Origin: Clavulina sp. PMI_390
Lineage: Eukaryota > Basidiomycota > Agaricomycetes > Cantharellales > Hydnaceae
Reading direction: 5' to 3'
Assembly (NCBI GenBank): GCA_015039315.1
Contig: WIDE01000014.1
Location: 405,093-469,092 of the forward strand
Length of the DNA stretch: 64,000 bases
This document shows, one piece after another, positions 61,226 to 64,000 of the stretch. A program made the position numbers and the translations under genes. Below the pieces are notes generated by a model that searched no databases, had not been told where the DNA came from, and was given only the letters and a program-made list of their open reading frames with translations. How positions within the stretch are numbered: the first letter of the stretch is position 1; each line of letters begins with the position of its first letter.

Positions 61226-64000
61226 GCTAGACTCTATGTGTGCGGCATGCTCTGCCAAGAGTCCATTTCGTCATGCGCTATCTCCTCAATATTTCTTCTC
61301 CTCCACGACTGCTCTTGTTCCAAATCCGTAGGAGCTAGGCTGCTAGCAAGTGCTGACATCATCATCCCCGTCTCTTCCCTTGTTTCCCCGCATCGTACAG
61401 AACACTTTGACCTTGAACATTCTTATCTTTTTGTTGTTTCGTATTTCTATTTTTTGGCCTTCGCCTGCATCTCAGAAGTTTGTAATTGTAGTATTTTTAT
61501 CGCTTTATTGTTGTAGTTCGGCTCTTGGTCTAATACGAAGCTCTGATCACTACGGACTTGACAAACTGTCTTCTAGTAGTTCATACAAGAGGTATAGCTG
61601 GCTTTCCTTCATAACTCCCTGTCACGAATGATAAGCACAAGAGGCTACCCCGCGCCGACATCTGCTATCCCTTTCCTCCCTACCTACTCTTGCGACGGAT
61701 ACATTCTCTCCCTGCCCACTGCTTCATCAGCGGTTCCGTGTAGCCATACTTGACATTGAATTCTCATTGGACGCCTTTGCCGTCGAGCAGCTTATCCCTC
61801 ACCTGAACGATCACGGACCCCCGTCTTTCAATACCTGTGGACCAAATCGGGACGAAGGGATTAGAGCGGATTCGTCTCAAATTAGGGGTCATACATTGCA
61901 ATTCGATGTGTTGAGCGGGCTCCATGCGGGCCCCGGTCCAAAAAGTGGGAAGTCTACTCCAGCTGTGTGTCCTTTAGGCCCCGATCCATCGGGTTCTCTT
62001 GGGATCGCCCGGTAGCCAATATAAAACTCTATGGGACTGTCCTAGTCGCGGTAGTCTCGAGTTAGCCAAAGATCCATTCGCTTGGAATCCACATGTATAA
62101 AGGCTGCCAGACGCGCCGGAACCGGGTGGGTTGTCCCAGAATTATCACAAATGTGGGCCCTACACTCACAAAAGTCTCCTTGATGAAATCCAAGCTGTCA
62201 TGGAGCAATGCATTTAACGAATAGCTTGATGCCTCGATTGATTCGCCAGACAGCGGAGATGAGAGCCTGTAGCACTCTCTCACTATCTCCGACTTAGCCT
62301 CGTCAGTTGTAGCACCGGCATTGGGCTCCACCCTGAAGGCCGAGCTCCTCTATCACTGGCGTGAGAGAGCCGATCTCATCGTGACTCTGAACGTGTCAGT
62401 ATTTCTCGGACTTTGGAGTACTGGTTTTATGACATCAGTAATGCACTCAAACCTAATTGGCCTTTCTTTCTATGAATTGACATCCATTTTCAAAGGATCC
62501 GTCGAGATCTCCTGCTTAGTGATATCTGTGCTCTTCTTCTTCGTCCAAATGTGCCTTTTTGCTTTCGTTCCAAAAAGCACATTGCTTGCTGTCAAGCCGC
62601 TAGGATGGTGAGTTAATTCGCTTTGATCGCTCCATTTCTTCTCTTGTTTGCCTGCTTATTGGGTCCCTGTAAGTACTATTTTTTGCGATGGTTTTGAGTT
62701 GATTTTGGATATATTGCTATTCGTTTATTTATTCCACGAGCAGATAGCCATCATGGTTGTTTTATTTGGTGGCTTAAGGTCTTTGGCCGGTGGAAAAGCC
62801 TCGTTTGACAAGACTTACAACATAATGGATCGCCACAACACCTTTGAGTTGTTCAATACCGCATTCACCATAATCGGCATTGGGCGATCTAGACCCACAT
62901 GACCTTCATGGTAGTTCATGAATAGCCACTGCTTGTTTGTATATAAGGAGGCCGCTCCCCAGTCGAATCACCGAATAGATTCGACAATGATTCTTGCCCA
63001 AATGGGACGTTGTGTTGCGAGTAGATCACCGAGGCTGGTATAATTGAACACGGAGTTAATGATTTTCTCAGCGATACAGTATTGCTGCAGTGTCTCGTAT
63101 CACTCCTTCGCGACGTTTCTCTCGTTCAGTGCGCGGAGCCATATGTAGCTGCCATCATCAGCCTTCGTCATAGTTGAGTGCTATTATTTGTTCAATACGA
63201 TCGAGACCGATTCTTCTCAGAAAGGTAGCATGCGAGAAGGAAGGCGAGATAAAAGCTGAACAGTGCAGGAGTTGATGACTAAAAACTGATGATGTCATCT
63301 CATTGACGTGGGTGGCCGTTTGGCACTAATCCTGGTTGGTAACATGGGGCCGATGTACAAGTTCCCAAGATAAATCGTCCTAGCGTGTTATCTTGGGCAT
63401 CTATGTGGTCAGTTTGCTGATCAGATTTGCCAAAGGAGCGTGCCAGGCAGCATCGGGGCCAATAGAGCCCAAATTCAGATGTCCAAAACACACTTTCGGC
63501 GATCTGAGGTCAAGTGCATCCTTTTCAAGTCTCGAGAGTGTCCGATTAGTCGTTGATCATCCCTCGCGAAGAAGATCGCTGTCATGGTTTGAATGGTCGT
63601 GGTGTTGGCTGTTTGTGGCCAAACTGAATGCTTCAGGCTGTTGGGCCATTCTCAGCACGTGTGAATGGTGGTGAGTTGCAATCCTACACTAGTGAGCCCC
63701 TTGCCCCTTGCAACACCCAGTACTCTCACACCTCCATGGAAGAGATATATTCGATGCTATTTCTAGGACTTTCTTTTCGATTTCTTTGCAAGAAACGCGT
63801 CACACGTGCTAGAAGATTGATGATCTGCCCATCGGAATAACGACTTGCCAACAAAGGACGAGCTATTTTTGATTAAAGTGCGGACACCTGGACTACTGGT
63901 GAACAAATGCTGCTTTATTCCACGCTTCCCTCGATCTTCAATCTTGCCGGTTGCGCTTCGCACGGTGTGTGCCTTGGTATGAAGGAGAAATAAGGCACAC
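61226..64000. other. Right end of window, no convincing gene
   Basis: Contains short ORFs only. The best is a hydrophobic plus-strand stretch at 62321-62611 with two possible membrane spans (LIVTLNVSVFLGLWSTGFM and ISCLVISVLFFFVQMCLFAF), but it lacks a credible start or continuation. A TATATAAG element at about 62939-62946 precedes an ATG at 62988 that opens only about 18 codons. Confidence 0.4.

Noticed and set aside
62321..62611. Possible two-span membrane protein
   Set aside because: No upstream exon, weak start context, and the opposite strand is equally open; not supported enough to annotate.

Overview
This window is nuclear DNA of a filamentous fungus, almost certainly a basidiomycete of the Agaricomycetes. 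Protein-coding genes are cut by many short introns of about 45-65 bp, several coding exons are under 30 bp, and the families present are fungal: a Crh-type GH16 cell-wall transglycosylase, Zn(II)2Cys6 regulators, and ABCC transporters with long Ser/Pro inserts. Gene density and family content would fit the Rhizoctonia/Ceratobasidium lineage, but that placement is a guess. No bacterial operons, rRNA, tRNA, CRISPR or transposon genes were recognised. One assembly gap of 841 Ns lies at 20342-21182.

Layout. 0.3-5.8 kb: a gene for a putative AT-hook protein, a GPI-anchored Crh-type GH16 enzyme (+) and ribonuclease H1 (-). 6.3-25.9 kb: a transport and oxidoreduction block holding two full-length MRP-type (ABCC) transporters in inverted orientation (+ at 6316-12960, - at 15198-21891), two paralogous zinc-less medium-chain reductases (- at 13199-14487 and 24759-25945) and a FAD-dependent amine-oxidase-like flavoprotein (- at 22238-24469). 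This looks like a duplicated [exporter + reductase] module around a flavoenzyme, possibly for detoxification or a secondary metabolite. 26.7-36.7 kb: mostly housekeeping-type genes, namely translation factor eIF1A (+), an ankyrin-like F-box-like protein (+), a multi-pass membrane protein resembling DUF2985 (-), a large proline-rich protein (-) and a divergently transcribed MARVEL-like tetraspan protein (+).

38-61 kb: a cluster of Zn(II)2Cys6 genes. Five intact ones and one degenerate one lie head-to-tail on the minus strand, and a seventh on the plus strand has its zinc cluster in the middle of the protein. Their binuclear clusters and the short motif after them are clearly related, so the cluster probably arose by local duplication. 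The last 2.8 kb shows no convincing gene.

Main points of interest: an apparent gene-conversion tract between the two inverted ABCC copies; two GC-AG introns whose paralogous introns use GT-AG; the tandem regulator cluster with one decaying member; and a long open extension behind one regulator. All exon models were built by eye from splice signals and reading-frame continuity. For the GH16, RNase H1, eIF1A, ankyrin, MARVEL, both reductases and the regulators at 38.1, 40.9 and 58.8 kb, the summed exon lengths are divisible by three and the frame closes.
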